Origin: Chionis minor
Lineage: Eukaryota > Chordata > Aves > Charadriiformes > Chionididae
Length of the DNA: 64,000 bases
Assembly: GCA_013398295.1 (NCBI GenBank)
Contig: VZSF01003482.1
Location: 429,809 to 493,808 of the forward strand
Direction: 5' to 3'
Both the position numbers and the translations under genes were made by a program. Of the stretch, positions 36,301 through 49,649 are shown in pieces. The notes beneath the pieces were generated by a model. That model was not told the DNA's origin. It did no database searches and saw only the letters and a program-made list of their open reading frames with translations. Every line of letters begins with the position of its first letter. Position 1 is the stretch's first letter.

Positions 36301-38859
36301 GCAAGATTATATTGATTCCTTATTCAAGTGTAAATTATTCTGCAGTGCAAGGAACCACACTGGTATAGGGGCCTCTGTTTACAGCTACCCACACTACTGT
36401 GTGGGAACCGACCCGCTTGACTTTCTTTATCGTAGTTACATGAATTTCCAAATCAAATCATCCTTGCTGAACAACATTTCACCATGCTACCTACAACGTG
36501 CCTTTCCTAACAACTGAGCTTCATAGCCACAGGTCATACATAGGTATGACTACAATACTGCCTGTAATGAGTCACAAAGAGCTGCCTTAATGTTAAATTA
36601 AAATAAACTTGAAAACACGAAGAGCCAGAGGATTTATATCCAGATGTTGTTTTTCATACTGGCAGAGAACCAGAAACATTTTGTTTCACATGGAAGAGGG
36701 CAAAACAGTGTCTTTTGGCTCCTTCTGAAGCTGTTGTACAAATAAAGAACTGTTTGTATAACTACTAATATTAATTGCTAGGCACTTCAAAACATTTCCA
36801 GATAAAATTGTACAGGCTGCTGTGCTTCCAGTTGGTATGACGCACTTTATTCCAGTCAGGGCAGGGAGAATGCAAGAACATACGTTATCAAAATCTTCCT
36901 CTGTATATTTTAATTAGCAATCAAAACACACACACCAAATTCCAAATTCCAAATTCACATATTTCCTTTTTATTTTCTTTGAGACTAGGCAGAGCAGTTC
37001 ATTATTCAAGCAGTAGTTATTTCATGCATATTATGTCTTTTCCTTCCTATTAGTACTGAGCTATGGTGAGTTCTGTAGCTAGTAATAGCTACAGAAAAAG
37101 AAAAATATTTTCAAAATTTATTCTAATGGATGAGGTGGGGAATAGGCTTTCAGTAAGAGTTCCTCAACTGAGGAAATAACAGGCTATTCTGAACCCATTA
37201 TATTGTTTCTTGTATTACATTGTTGTGCAGAAAAGTCTTTGTTAATGAGCACCCACAACTTCAGAATGTTCTCTTGCATTACCGCATGAACCACAAAATC
37301 AAATCCACCTGCTCTAAATTCACTCTTCAAATGGGAGGCTGAGTGGAAGTTATTTTAAACACAAATGTCAAAGTGAGTACGTTTCTCTGTAATTACAAAG
37401 CATACTGGCATCCAGGTCTTAGAAGCTGAGATATATACAGCTGTATTAGATAACAACAGTGCCAAAGACAGTAGAAAAACTTCTGTGTGATTTCTGTTTC
37501 TGATACATACCTGGCATGTATTTTTCAACTTCTATGATGCGTAGAAAACTTTCCAAATATTTTGCTATAAAATCCTTACTTGGAAAAAATAGGACTTTAT
37601 CACAAGAAGATAAAAGTTAGAAAAAGTGCTGTTGTGTAATTTTAGTAGCTTTTCTGTTTGTATAAACATGAAACAGCATGGAGTTTTTGAAAATAGACTA
37701 CTACCAACAGTTTTATTTTTAATACATAACAGATTAACTTTCCACACTCCCAAATAACTGTCTAGTCTACAGTGTGATATTATAATCTACTTGATGTAAA
37801 GGAAATTATTGTTACACCTAAGCATGACAGGGAGCTGGAAATACATATGTGGGGAGGCACAATACCTCACCATCTTCTGCATCTTTTCATTGCTCTGGGG
37901 AGGAAATAAATGCGTATGTTCCCTGGAAGTGTCATGCCACCGCTCACATTGTGAGGAAGAATTCTGCTCTCTGCTACTCACTTATGTGTCTGTTCAATAA
38001 AAATACAGGCTCTGTGTCATCTTCTACCCCTTCCTATGGTAACTAGCTGCAATTCCAGTCCTGTTGTGGGAAATGCTGTCAGTTAAACCTCACTTAACAA
38101 ATAAAGTTGGTGTGGAAGCTTCTAGAGGAGTTATAAATGAATGGGGGAAAAGGTGGCTACATGAAGTTACATAGGCAAAACAAAGAGACCTGACTTCTGA
38201 TAATACCAAAAGAGGCAGTACTAGAAGTAGAAGACGCATAATTTTGAAGTATAAGCTACTGGAACAGTACTAATTTTAGTATTTACTTACCAAGGCAAGA
38301 AAAGCTATCCCTTCTTCTGTACACAGCATTGCTGAACAACTCCTAAAGGCAGCTTTACAACTGTCAATGAGGCATACAAATTAGGACAGTCAAAAATAGC
38401 AATAATGACATCTTGTGGGACTGACAGGATTTACTTTAATAAAGCACTGAATACTAGATGCTGACTGGAGAGCTGGCTGCTGAAAGTGGTGGTAAAGTGT
38501 ATTTTAAGCTTAGTATTAAAAGCATTTAGAGGAGCGAAAAGATTTGGCAGGAACATGAAAGTTAACAGATATAACATGAAGAGAATGAAAATGAGCGAAG
38601 AGAAAAAAGTTGAGATGAAAAATCATAAACCCCTTCTTAATATGGTTTTTGCTTAGACTTTTACATAGGGGAAACTGGCAGAAGCTGCATTACTTAAATC
38701 ACTGGAATAAAGCACTCAAGACTGTAACGTGGGTTCTGGCAAGTAAAAAAAAGGAGGGTGAGGGAACACAATTTTTTTAACCGTAGCAACTTCTAGGCTT
38801 CTTATCTTAAAAATCTCCTTATCACTCGCCGTGATAACTTATCACTTATCACACCAGCT
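33396..38859. other. 5.5 kb of repeat-poor AT-rich DNA
   Basis: No interspersed repeat, exon or RNA gene recognised. Longest frames (for example 35057-35362 plus, 35887-36213 minus) have no recognisable domains. Confidence 0.5.
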
Positions 38860-39310
38860 CCAGTGCAGGTAAATCTGCTGTAGGGAAGGGATTTGAGGTG
38901 AAAAAAGACCGGCGAGGGGCTCTTTTTTTGAGGCTTTTCGAAGCTGGGAAAAGTGGATGGCTCGTGCCAGCCACCGGCAGCTCGTGGGAGGGTGGCTGAT
39001 GTGGCAGCGGCGGAGCACGTGCCACCCTCCGCTGTTGTGACCAAGCCCTCCCGTGCCACCCGCCGCTGTTGTGACCAAGCCCTCCTGGAGCGCCACAACC
39101 GGTCACTGCATGCTGAGCAAGGAAGCAGCAAGGGGGCATCGCCCGGGGCCAGGAAGCCATGGGATCTACTCTGCAGAAGACCATAGCAGGCCTGTGCCTT
39201 GCATGCTCCAGCTCTGATGCAGCTTCCCAGACGGAGCTCTCCTGGGAACACATCGCCACCCATGTGTCGGCTGGCAGACAAACTCTGGAAGCTGCTCAAG
39301 TGGGTTTAGC
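38860..39310. promoter_or_regulatory. CpG-rich patch (possible CpG island or decayed insertion)
   Basis: GC- and CpG-rich against an AT-rich background; I count about 20 CG dinucleotides between 38900 and 39260. It includes a cacgtg E-box at 39016-39021 and a 34-bp direct duplication (39018-39051, 39052-39085, one mismatch). A 165-codon minus frame (39299-38802) is open but has no recognisable domain and is expected in GC-rich DNA. It could be a small promoter, a first exon of a non-coding RNA, or foreign sequence. Confidence 0.45.
39018..39085. repeat. 34-bp tandem duplication
   Basis: Two adjacent 34-bp units starting cgtgccaccc and ending ccaagccctcc, differing at one base (t/g). Inside the CpG-rich patch. 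Confidence 0.9.
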
Positions 39311-40184
39311 TGTATTTAAAATTTTGCTAGCCTAGAGCTACTGTCACTGTGCTGCTTCTGTTCTCACCTCTCAGAGATTACTCTGCCAATGGAACCATCC
39401 AAATATCGAAAAAATTAAGATCTCCTTTACCGAGGATTTCTCATGTGCCAATCATGGTAAAATCTCAACACCGGAGACAAATCTCAAGGGCCATTGTATG
39501 GCATATTAACAAACTGAGTATTTGTGGTATGCCAGTCAGTGTATGTTACACTGCAAATTAGATTTACATGGCTAATCTACAGAGCACTTTAATAATTAAT
39601 TTGATTTTACCCTCTACAGTGCAAGAGTATGCTCAAGATACACTCAAGACTGAGGTGATTTTAGCATGTGACATGTACACTATATGGATGTTCCATTCTC
39701 ATCCAGAATAGAGAGCAGATCTGTGCATTCAGCCACACAGAATGTTCCCCACTCTCTACCCCTCACCAGGTTTCCCTTTCAGAGGGTTCATTCGAACTAA
39801 GGTATTCTTAGCAATAGTGTAGCTATCCTGCAATCTCTGGAAACTATTTTTCATCCCAGATGTTTTTCCAGGGGTTACATTCCACCTTTGTGAACAGGAG
39901 GCTGGCACTGCCATAATCAGAAACAATATTTCAACTGTAGAGTAACTGCAGTAGTTTATTACAGCCAGTGTAAAATAGGTGTATTTTCTTTCTCAGTGTC
40001 AGCTTGACTCTTGTCACTATAGCTCAAACTCTAAACTGACGGATTTGCATCAGTGCAGCTCCACCAGGAATGCTGCACTAATTCATTAGAGTCAGACTCT
40101 TTCAAATAAAATAAACTTGGGACTTTTCTCAGCTGCTGACAGATGTTGGAAAACTGTGATTCCAGCCCCCCTCCTCACCACCCC
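39311..40184. other. AT-rich DNA, no gene seen, up to assembly gap
   Basis: Nothing recognised. The final bases are C-rich (ccaccacccc) before the gap. Confidence 0.5.
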
Positions 40185-40432
40185 NNNNNNNNNNNNNNNN
40201 NNNNNNNNNNNNNNNNNNNNNNNNNNNNNNNNNNNNNNNNNNNNNNNNNNNNNNNNNNNNNNNNNNNNNNNNNNNNNNNNNNNNNNNNNNNNNNNNNNNN
40301 NNNNNNNNNNNNNNNNNNNNNNNNNNNNNNNNNNNNNNNNNNNNNNNNNNNNNNNNNNNNNNNNNNNNNNNNNNNNNNNNNNNNNNNNNNNNNNNNNNNN
40401 NNNNNNNNNNNNNNNNNNNNNNNNNNNNNNNN
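40185..40432. other. Assembly gap (248 N)
   Basis: A run of 248 N flanked by C-rich sequence on the left and an 11-12 base C run on the right. Any reading frame across it is meaningless. Confidence 0.98.
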
Positions 40433-40444
40433 CCCCCCCCCCCT

Positions 40445-43400
40445 TAAAACCACCCACATTTTAACTTTGAAAATAATCTCCAAGTGTGTTAATACTTTAC
40501 AAAGATGTAAATAATGGCACACAAACAAAAAGAAAAGCCTTACCAAGTTGACTGCTATGCTTTCATGAAATACTTTATCCCTGTACCACTGAGACTAGCC
40601 GGGTACAAATTCACATAAAAACTCCAGAAATCATTACATACTTAGGTCTAAGATTCCAATTTTCTTTTCAGTATTGCATGCATTTATTGTGTGACTATCT
40701 ACCTATGAAAATCGCATTCAATTTTATAAACTATTGACATTTATACTAAAAGAGTTATATGCACCAATTCAAGTGACCAGTAATACAAATAATTGTAAGT
40801 ATGGATTTACTGGATATTTTTTTGATATCTTTGACATATGCGACTATGACAGCTGCCTGCCTATTATGTCTTTTACCTATCCAGTGACACACAGGTGATA
40901 TAAGTGGTTATTGTACTTTCAATAAAGTATTTTCCCAAAACATTTATCTATCAATGGTCTGGCTCATCTTTTTAAATACGCAATGAACAGACATTTGGTT
41001 TCACGTAGGCATAAACAGCCAATTGTTTCTATAATGACAGATGTTGTATGCACGAGATGGCTACAGTTGTCAATGTGAGGTGTTTTTGCAAACCTTAGGA
41101 CAGAATTCTTATACAGTATGTGCTTTAAATCCTGTCACTGACATGCTCATTGATGTCAAATAAATAATGTCAGATTAATTTTAAAGCATTGTTAAAGGTT
41201 CCAAATTGGGGTAGGAGGCTATGTCCAAAGTATTTACTTCCCAAGTTCGTGGCAGATAAATACACATTTTTTTTTTCTTTCTTGTATGGAAATCCCACTC
41301 TAAATGCCTAAATGCCTTATGCATCCCCCACGGTTTCCTTCCCCATTTCCATTATTTGTCTTTTTTCCTCCAACACCAAGATGAGTGATGTCCTTCTTTG
41401 AAAAGCACACTGAAATTCCATATTTACTAAAAGCTACTAAAACCTCAAAACAAATACAGTTTCTGGTGACTGATTCATTTCAGTAACTCATTGTTTCACC
41501 TACATGGTTGCTAAATGCTGGGCCAGTTGTGTCATGCTTTCAAGGCCTTTTGGAATGTTGTCTGATGTCTGCTTGGCAAATGTGTATCTAGGCTCAGATT
41601 TAGGCATCCAAAAAATGGCTTAATAATACCTTATAATATGAACTTACTTTTATGACTAGGAAATTGTGACAGCTAGCTAGAAATGGTGTAACGGTGTGTT
41701 AAATATGCAAGCTTAGCATACGAGAGTCATGTGATACGAGAGTCATGCCAACAGGAAGTCTTAGACCTTATGGTCCCATTTTGAAGTTTTCCCAAATGAG
41801 GCTGAGTTGAAAGAAAGGTAAAGTGAGAGCAGTATAACTTTTTGCAAGCCTTTGCATTTGCCAGGACCTGAACCAACATTCAGGACCTGCCATACCTGTT
41901 AGTTGAATTCAGGGCTGCTCCTGTGTCACTTGGTGATCATGGGATGGTCTCACCCCTCCCATTCATAACGTCCTACTTCTCTGCACGTCCCTTCTCCCTG
42001 GAACTGGTGCGTTAATATTGACAGCTCTTCTTACAAAGACTACTCCTTTCTCTGTGAAGGAGAGCCTATGACCAGGGAATTAAGCAACTTCAGCAGTACT
42101 TTGTGCCCGTTCTGTCTGTGGTTACTTCATTCACAGGAACTACATCCTTCACTTCTTCCCATACTTTTCTCTTCATGCTCTTTAAAGGCATCTTTGTCTT
42201 ACTGGAAAATTTGTTCTAGCAGAAACAAAACACAGTTCTGCAGTTGATCCTTTCAGCTGTTAAAGACTGCAGGAAGAAATTAATTGGTAATATTTCAGTA
42301 TTTCACCTTCCACGGCCACCATGAGCCATGTGGGCCTCTGCCCATAGGATGGCCACTATGAATTCTGGAAGAGTCTGTGGAGCTATGTCCCACCAGCTCC
42401 CAAGAAATGTAGTTCTTACCCTAATCCAAATAAGTGAGAGTGTTGACTATTCATGAGCTCTTACTCAGAGGCACAAGCAGCAAAGCAAAGGCTGAATTGC
42501 TTAAGCTGCTCCAGCAGATACTCTCCTGCCTCTGGAAACATTTCCTACACATTTTTCAAAGTCTGTTTGAGATAGAATAATTTGAGCCAGCCAGTGTTGA
42601 CTAAATTTCTTATTAAAACAGCAGCTGGAATACTTACATTCAATTCTCAATGTCATAATTATTGCCAACTAGATTACCCAAGCAGCTGCTAAAATGTAGT
42701 AATTGCTCTATGTTGTTTTTAAACTTTACAAAAGCAGCTTCCATTGTCACTTTTAAAATTGACCCAGAGGCTAAGAGAAGCAGAGATTTCAATAGCTCTA
42801 GGCTGTATACAAAGCAGGAAATCTTGCCAGTAGGTGGCCCAAAATGCAAATTTTCTGCACTTGTATCTTGATACAGACCATTCCCACTTGCTTCAGGGCA
42901 AGTGACTGAGGTCAGAGAAATCTCCCAGGCAACACCAAAAATATATGAAATGAAATGAAATGAAATGAAATGACATGAAATGACATGAAATGAAATGAAA
43001 ACTTTCTGATGCTCTAGCTAACTCCTGGCACTTACTGACTTGATTCCACAAAAAAACTTCTATTGTTTTCATAGGCAAGCAGTATGGAAACTAGTCAATT
43101 AGTGTAACTGTGGACACAACACAAATCAAACAATGATACCAACAGAAGGAATGCTGTAACAATCAAGCTTCCTGGGTCTATGCTGTTGCCTAGGTTTATT
43201 TTGTTCGTCTCTCTGGCTGTGATGTGTTAGCAGTGTCGACGAGTTACCTAACCGGCTCCATGGATGAGCAAGACTGGCTGCCCTACCCTATCCCCCTGAG
43301 TCACGATCATGTGGCCCATCCTTAACTGCAGCTGGGCCTTGAGAAATTGTTTTGGCAGGGATCAGGCATTGCCTTGGCCCCTGCATCTATGTTTTTTGCA

Positions 43401-46395
43401 CCTATGCCTGCAAGTTCTTTTTGTTCTGTCATTTTTACCCAGAAACAGAGGCCAAAGCAATATAGAGAAGAGTTGGCTTTCTCTCTTGCGGTAGTTTTCA
43501 TTGTATTTAAGATGTTCTCTGTCACAAGTATGACTATTATGTTAAATGAAGATACAGCCACAAACTCTGCACATTCCACATACTGTACTTTCAAAGCTCT
43601 GTGCTGCAATTCAACAGTTTGCTTCCAGGAAAACAAGACCTTTAAGAAGTTATTGTTTTATTGCAATTAAATCTTTCTTTTTCAAGAATTATCATTTTCA
43701 ATTTCTGCTAAAACTTCACAGTTCCTTCCATGTAAATTTATTCTTGCAAATTGTAAAATGGTGCAAAATTGTAACAAATTCCCATCTCTAGTATCCAGAG
43801 CAAAAGCAATCAGAAAAGTAAACGTAAAATAAGCCTGAAATCCTAAATTGGAAAATGGATCAGAAAATTTCTCAGAAATGTAAACAAGAGCCAAGTTAAA
43901 ATACACTAAACCCTCTGCTGTTTGACAACTTTCCTCTCTCCCCTACCCTTTTGAAATGTAGTTCCAAATTAAAACCTAATAAGTATCTTAACATTCAAGT
44001 CCATTTTTGGTCATTTGATATACAGCAAAGAGTATCCCTGTACAATAATTTAATAACATTTCTAGAACTGTGCAAACAGAAGATACGGAAATACAAACCC
44101 AACAGTTTTTTCAAGAGTCTTTGCAACGTGTTATCATTGTTTTTTTCACTTTTAACATAAAGTGAGGTGGGGCAGATTTTCAGTTTTTCAAAGATTAGGC
44201 TCTTAATCTAATTGGGTGCTTATATTAAAAACTGTCTATTTGAAAAATACATGTATACTGTTGTCTAACTGCCTAACTTTGAAGGCAAATAGCATAACAC
44301 AACTTGTGTCCATGCAGCTACATTTTCCCACCACTTAAGAAAAACATATTCACATCCAAATTATTCATTGGAAAACACTTCTGGACATATTAAAACCCTA
44401 ATCTTGGGAAAAAAACCCCCCACCCTATTAATGGGAAAGATTGTTGGCCAAGATGAAGACTGTGCTGAATGTTTAACACTACAGTTGACTTCATGGTAGT
44501 GCTCAGGACCATACCAGGCCCAGGCCTTGTTTAGTGTATTAATATAGAGGTAGACTTCAGTTTACCTGCAGAGAAAATGTCACAGATCAATTAAGTGTAT
44601 ACATTAGATGCTTAAAATTAGCATTTCTTTCCTTTCTACTAAGTGTTCGGTAGATAAAATGAGGCACAGAAAAAGACCTTTAGGGGTGTGTTCATTGGTC
44701 CCAGCCTTCTGACGTTTCACCCAGATGCTCAGTTTTCTATATTGGGACTGAAGTGCTGGTGCTGAAATAGATTGGTGGAAGCTTGTCTGGCTACATTTCA
44801 CTTGTTCCATAAGCCCACTGAAAGCAACAGGGAGGAGCACTCAGGTGTTCTAAGGTCTGCATCCCCATTCATTAATGACTTTGTTAGGAAACAGTTGCTT
44901 TTTTAAGAATATCTATCTCTAAGCAGCAGCTGAAGAATGAATAATCTTACTGTAATTGGGGTTTTATTGCCATCTTACCAGCCCTTGGAAAACAAATGTA
45001 CTTAGTAGTGTTGTTAATATTTTAAAACAGAAATAATTTGTTCAAACACATTGTAATGGTCCTGTAAAAAGTCTCCCTTTTTTGTTGGTAGCATAACTTA
45101 TGTCCATAAATACCGCTTTCTTGGAATCAATAGATGTACTCTGTGGCACAGGCTGTGTGGAAAGACAAGGAGCAGGCTAATTGTCTTTTGGAGCCCTCTA
45201 GATGTGTGCTAGTAGACTTGACAGAATACTTGTGCAGAGTGATTTTTGTCATTTTTTTTAAGGTGCATTTTGATTCCCTGGGACGTTTTGTAAGTACATT
45301 GAACATTGAGTGAACTGTCATTATTCTGTTTGATCACTGCTGTGGAAAGACAGATCAAACACCTTGTCAGAAAATTACTGTCAAAGATAACAGGATGAGC
45401 ATGGGTTGTAGGAAGGGGAAGTATCATGCATTATAACACGTATTATTGGTCAAAATGTCTTGTTCGTTCTCGTAGGAGCATAAAGGGCTGTTTCAGATTC
45501 CAAAGAAAAGAGAACTTTTTCTCTCTCGCCCCACCTATTGTTTACTGATAGAAAGCTTTCCCAGAAGCCTGATGGGATGGTGACACAAGTCGAAAAAGAT
45601 TGACACCTTCAAAGCAGTGGTGTCACAAAGGAGGGAGGACAGGATCATGGCGGCTTTTTTGTGCTAATACAGTGGCTGAACCCCACAGAAATGGCACCAA
45701 TACCTTACTTCCCTATCATTGTTTCTTCCTACCTTGCTAGTAGCCCTGAAGAAATAATCACTGGATACAAAGGAGGTTCACAAGGTTCCTAGAAAAGAGT
45801 CACAGGAAACAGGAGCACCAAAGGAAAGCCTTCACAGTAGAAATAAATTTAACATCATCAAATCTAATTCATCTTCGTTTCAGAGAGGCTGATAAGCAGT
45901 GCAGCAGAAACAAACAGTGGTACAAGCCTATGCAAATTTAAGAAAAGAAATAGGCATAAACCAGTCCATTTAAGCCAAATTATGTACCTATTTACTTTGG
46001 AGCAACAAACAAGATTTTTAGCTGATGTAAAGTTCAGCTCCTGCATTATATCATTTACCTCAGCTAAGGATATAGGTCCAATGAAAATTCAGCATGATTC
46101 ACTGTTTCTCTTAAAATGCTGGTAGTGCATAATACTCTCTTATCTCTACGGTGATAAAAGATCAGACATTGCCAGCAGGTGTTTTCAAAGATAAAACAAA
46201 CATTGAATACTACATAAAGGTCAAAAACTGTCAAATATATTTTCATATCTGTGTGATAAGCTTGGATACAGAACTACAGAGAAAAAGCTCAGGTAACTTC
46301 AGGCAAAACAGAAGAAAAGGGCATAAAATTTCTCTGATGTACTGTAGCATTCCCATGTCACTGAATTTCCTTCCAATAATGGATCCTATACATAC
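40445..46395. other. 6 kb of repeat-poor AT-rich DNA
   Basis: Contains a TGAAA-type pentamer tract at 42945-43000. No exon, RNA gene or interspersed repeat recognised. Confidence 0.5.
42945..43000. repeat. Pentanucleotide microsatellite (ATGAA)n with variants
   Basis: About eleven 5-bp units, two of them ATGAC. Confidence 0.9.
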
Positions 46396-47345
46396 CACAG
46401 GATCACAGGAGTTGCAAGGGACCTCTGGAGATCTCAGCTCTCTTGAACCCCCTTCCCCTCTAGAGCCCTAGCCCATGGGATTTCTCCAAGCACTTTCTCT
46501 TGCTATTAACCTACTTGAAATAGCCTTTCTTGTTGTCTGACATAACACTGGTCAGTTTCAACTTTACTCCAGCTTTGGCCTTACCTGTCTTCACCCTGAA
46601 CATGAGAACCATTGCTCTGTAATCTTCCTGCAAAACCTGACTTTGCTTCCCAATATCATACAGTTTCTTTTTTCCTCCTGAGTTCCAAGAGGAGTTCCCT
46701 GTCCAGCCAAGTTGGTCTTATGCCCTGTTTGCTTGACTTTTGACAGAATGGGGTTACCTGCTCCTGTGCTTTTAAAAGGTTGTTCTTAAAAAATAATCAT
46801 AATTCGTGGACACCTACAACCTCAAAAGCAGATTCTCAGGGGACACTGTGAAGTAGCTTCCTGAGTAGTTTAAAGTTTGATGTCTTGAAATCCAGTGTAG
46901 CAACTCTGCTGACGTTTTATCACACCAAATATTTTAAGCTCAACCCTTTCGTGATCACTGTGGCCAAGACAGCCACCAGCCATCACATCACCTACAAGTC
47001 CTTCTCTGTTCAAAAGTCTAGCAGGACATCTTTCCTAGTTGGCTCACTGAGTACTTGTGACAAGAAATTATCTTCAACAAACTTCAGGAATCTTCCAGAT
47101 TTGCTTGTCAGAGCAGTGTGATGTTCCCAGTTGATGTCTGGGAAGTTGAAATCTCCCATAAGGATGAGGGTTACCAATCCAGAGATTTCTCTTAATTGCA
47201 TATATAGAATAACTCATCAGTGCTTACATCCTGGCTGGGCAATCTATAGTAGACATCCACAACAACGTCTGCTTTGCTTTCTATCCCGCTCACCCAGAAG
47301 CTCTCAGCCACATGGATGTATGAGATACCATGCTTGCGCCATATT
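46396..47345 (-). mobile_element. CR1 LINE copy CR1-D, endonuclease joined to 3' end
   Basis: The 3' end (ccacaggatcacaggagttg, then aagggacctctggagatc) lies within about 90 bp of the end of the ORF2 linker. The rest rightwards is linker and endonuclease, matching CR1-C. The whole RT and the normal 3' part of ORF2 have been lost by an internal deletion near 46480. The right boundary is approximate. Confidence 0.8.
46480..47345 (-). pseudogene. CR1 ORF2 remnant: endonuclease C-terminal part and linker
   Basis: 47201-47010: LILMGDFNFPDINWEHHTAL and KFVEDNFLSQVLSEPTRKDV, with the GDFN motif of APE-type nucleases intact and the following Asp kept. Further left, translation of the minus strand gives KKLYDIGKQSQVLQEDYRAM, KTGKAKAGVKLKLTSVMSDN and KKGYFK before a stop, which is the linker up to the RT. 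Several frameshifts. Confidence 0.8.
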
Positions 47346-47661
47346 GCAGACCCCTACTATATCACTTTCATAGACAATTTCTATTTACTTTTGCATTCTG
47401 CTAACACTCATGTCACTCTCAACAAGAGAATAAAAGTACTTTTCCTATAAAGCCACACTAATGCAGTAATACCTCACATCAGGGTATTGCAGGACAGGTC
47501 AGAAACAATCAGCTTATTGAAGAGGCTAGACACAGCAAATAGACAATCTTTCCATTTGATTTAAATGTTCAGTGCTCAGCTCTTGGCTGTCAAGAAAGAA
47601 AAAGTTCTCGTGGTGTGATGTGTGACAGGCAACTTTTTACAGGAAGAAATTGAAGCTAGTA
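47346..47661. other. Short spacer between CR1-D and CR1-C
   Basis: AT-rich, nothing recognised. Confidence 0.6.
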
Positions 47662-48123
47662 AGTCACAGAATGGTAGGGGTGGGAAGAGACCTCTACAGA
47701 TCACCTAGTCCAACCCCTCTGCCAAAGCAGGTTTGCCCACAGCAGGTTGGACAGGAACTTGTCCAGGCAGGTTCAGAGAAGGAGCTTCCACAACCTCTCC
47801 AGTGCTGTTACCCTCAAAGTAAAGAAGTTTTTCCTCATGTTCAGATGGAACTTCCTGTGTTCCAGTTTGTGCCTATTGCTCCTTGCCACTGGGCACCACT
47901 GAAAAGAGTCTGGCCCCATCCTCTGGACACCCACCTTTTAGATATTTCTAAGCATTGATGAGATCCCCTCTCACTCTTGTCTTCTCTTCTCTTCTCCAGG
48001 CTAAACAGACCCAGGTTTCTCACCCCTTCCTTGTGAGATAGTCCCTTGATCATATTCTTAGCCCTCTCTGAACCCTCTCCGAATCCTCTCCAGTAGTTCT
48101 TTGTCTCTCTTGAACTGGGGAGC

Positions 48124-48621
48124 TCAGAACTGGACACAGTACTCCAGATGTGGCCCCACTGGGGCAGAGCAGAGGGGGATGATGACCTCCCTCAACCTGC
48201 TGCCCACACTCGTTTTAATGTACCCCAGGATACTCTTCGCCTTCTCAGCCACAAGGGCACATTGCTGGCTCATGATCAGCTTGTCTACCAGGACTCCCAG
48301 GTCGCTCTCTGAGGAGCTGCTCTCCAGCAGGTCAGCCGCTAACCTGTTCTGGTGCATGGGATTATTCCTCCCCAGGTGCAGGACCCTACACTTGCCTTGG
48401 CTGAGCTTCATTAGGTTCCTCTCTGGCCAGCTCTCCAGCCTGCCCATATCTCCCTGAATGGTGGCACAGCCTTCTGGTGTATCAGCCACTCCTCCCAGTT
48501 TTGTATCTAACTGAGCTTTGGCCACAGTCATTTTCTCCCTACAGTGGTAAACAGCATCTCTGTAGTCCTCCCATGCCACCTGTCCTTGTCCTTCCAATGT
48601 CCATAAAATTTCCTTTCCCAC
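48124..48621 (-). pseudogene. CR1 ORF2 remnant: linker fused in frame to RT C-terminus
   Basis: 165 codons open. The first third is linker (GQVAWEDYRDAVYHCREKM, AKAQLDTKLG). It passes without a frame change into the RT C-terminal segment (GVADTPEGCATIQGDMGRLE, LHLGRNNPMHQNRLAADLLE, SDLGVLVDKLIMSQQCALV, VIIPLCSAPVGPHLEYCVQF). All RT palm motifs including the FADD box are missing at the join near 48493. The in-frame state is probably chance. Confidence 0.85.
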
Positions 48622-48819
48622 CTAAGTTCTAGAAGATCCCTGCTCAGGCAAGCTGGCCTTCTGCCTTGCTTACTTGACTTCCAACACCTTGGAATTGCCT
48701 GCTCCTGAGCTCTTTAAGAGACAGCTTTTAAAAAGTGACCAGCATTCATTGACCCCAATACCTTCAAAAGCAGATTCCTAGGGGACGTTACTAATTACTT
48801 CCATCAGCAGCCTGAAGTG

Positions 48820-49649
48820 TGCTCTCCCCATACGTCAACGTTTTGCTGGTGGGTTTCCTCCTATCACCAATGATCTGAAATTCAACTGTTTCGTGGTCAC
48901 TGTGACGAAGACAGCCACCAGTCACCAATTCACCCATAAGTACTTCTCTGTTTACAAACAACAAATCTAGGATGGCATCTTTTATAGTCAGCTTCCTTAG
49001 TACCTGACCAAGAAGTTATCTTCAAAATGCTTCACAATTTTCCTGGACCACTTTGTGTCCACTGCATGATATTCCCAGTTGATGTCTGGGAAGTTAAAAA
49101 TCACCCATAAGGACAATGGCACTTGTTTTACAGATATCCCTTAATCCCTTGTAGAATAATTCATTCGTGTCATCATCCTGGCTGGGTGGTTGGTAGTAGA
49201 CTCCCACAACAACATCTGGTTATTTACTTTTCCCTTCATCCTTACCCAGAGGCTCTCAACCGTGTTGTTGCCAACTGCAAGTGCCATACAATCCAACTCC
49301 TCCCTTACATACAGCACCACCGCCTCCTTCGCCGGCCCTGCCTACCCCTCCTGCAAACCCTGTAACTGTCCATCATGGCAGCACACCAGTCACAGGACTC
49401 ATCCCACAGGTTTTTGCTTATGCCAGTGATGTCGTAGCTTTGGGACTGGGCCAAAGCTTCTAGCTCCTCTTGTTTATTCCTCATGCTGCACACATTAGTG
49501 TAAAGGCATTTCAAACATGCTCCAGTGTACTCAGTGTATTTTGGAGCAGACTGAAGGACCTCACTAGTACACTGTCCTTCAAACATTGGCCCCATGCTGC
49601 CCCCATGCTTATCTCTAGTGAGCCTGGTTTTACCCCTTCCCCGCTTCAA
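48820..49649 (-). pseudogene. CR1 ORF2 remnant: endonuclease domain
   Basis: 49649-49305 is open: KCLYTNVCSMRNKQEELEAL, AQSQSYDITGISKNLWDESC and RVCRRGRQGRRRRRW. The block that reads TET in CR1-2 reads SKN here, so the metal-binding Glu is lost. Further left the frame is broken, but a GDF-like block followed by PDINWE is visible (about 49095-49070), then GHRHSDHE-like decayed sequence. Inactive. Confidence 0.82.

Noticed and set aside
38802..39299. 165-codon minus frame in the CpG-rich patch
   Set aside because: GC-rich DNA has few stop codons; overlapping frames on both strands are also open and no domain is visible.
40092..40546. Reading frames of 115-123 codons across the gap
   Set aside because: They consist mostly of unknown residues; the N run simply contains no stops.
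42311..42340. Strong start-codon context (gccaccatgag)
   Set aside because: The frame stops after eight codons.
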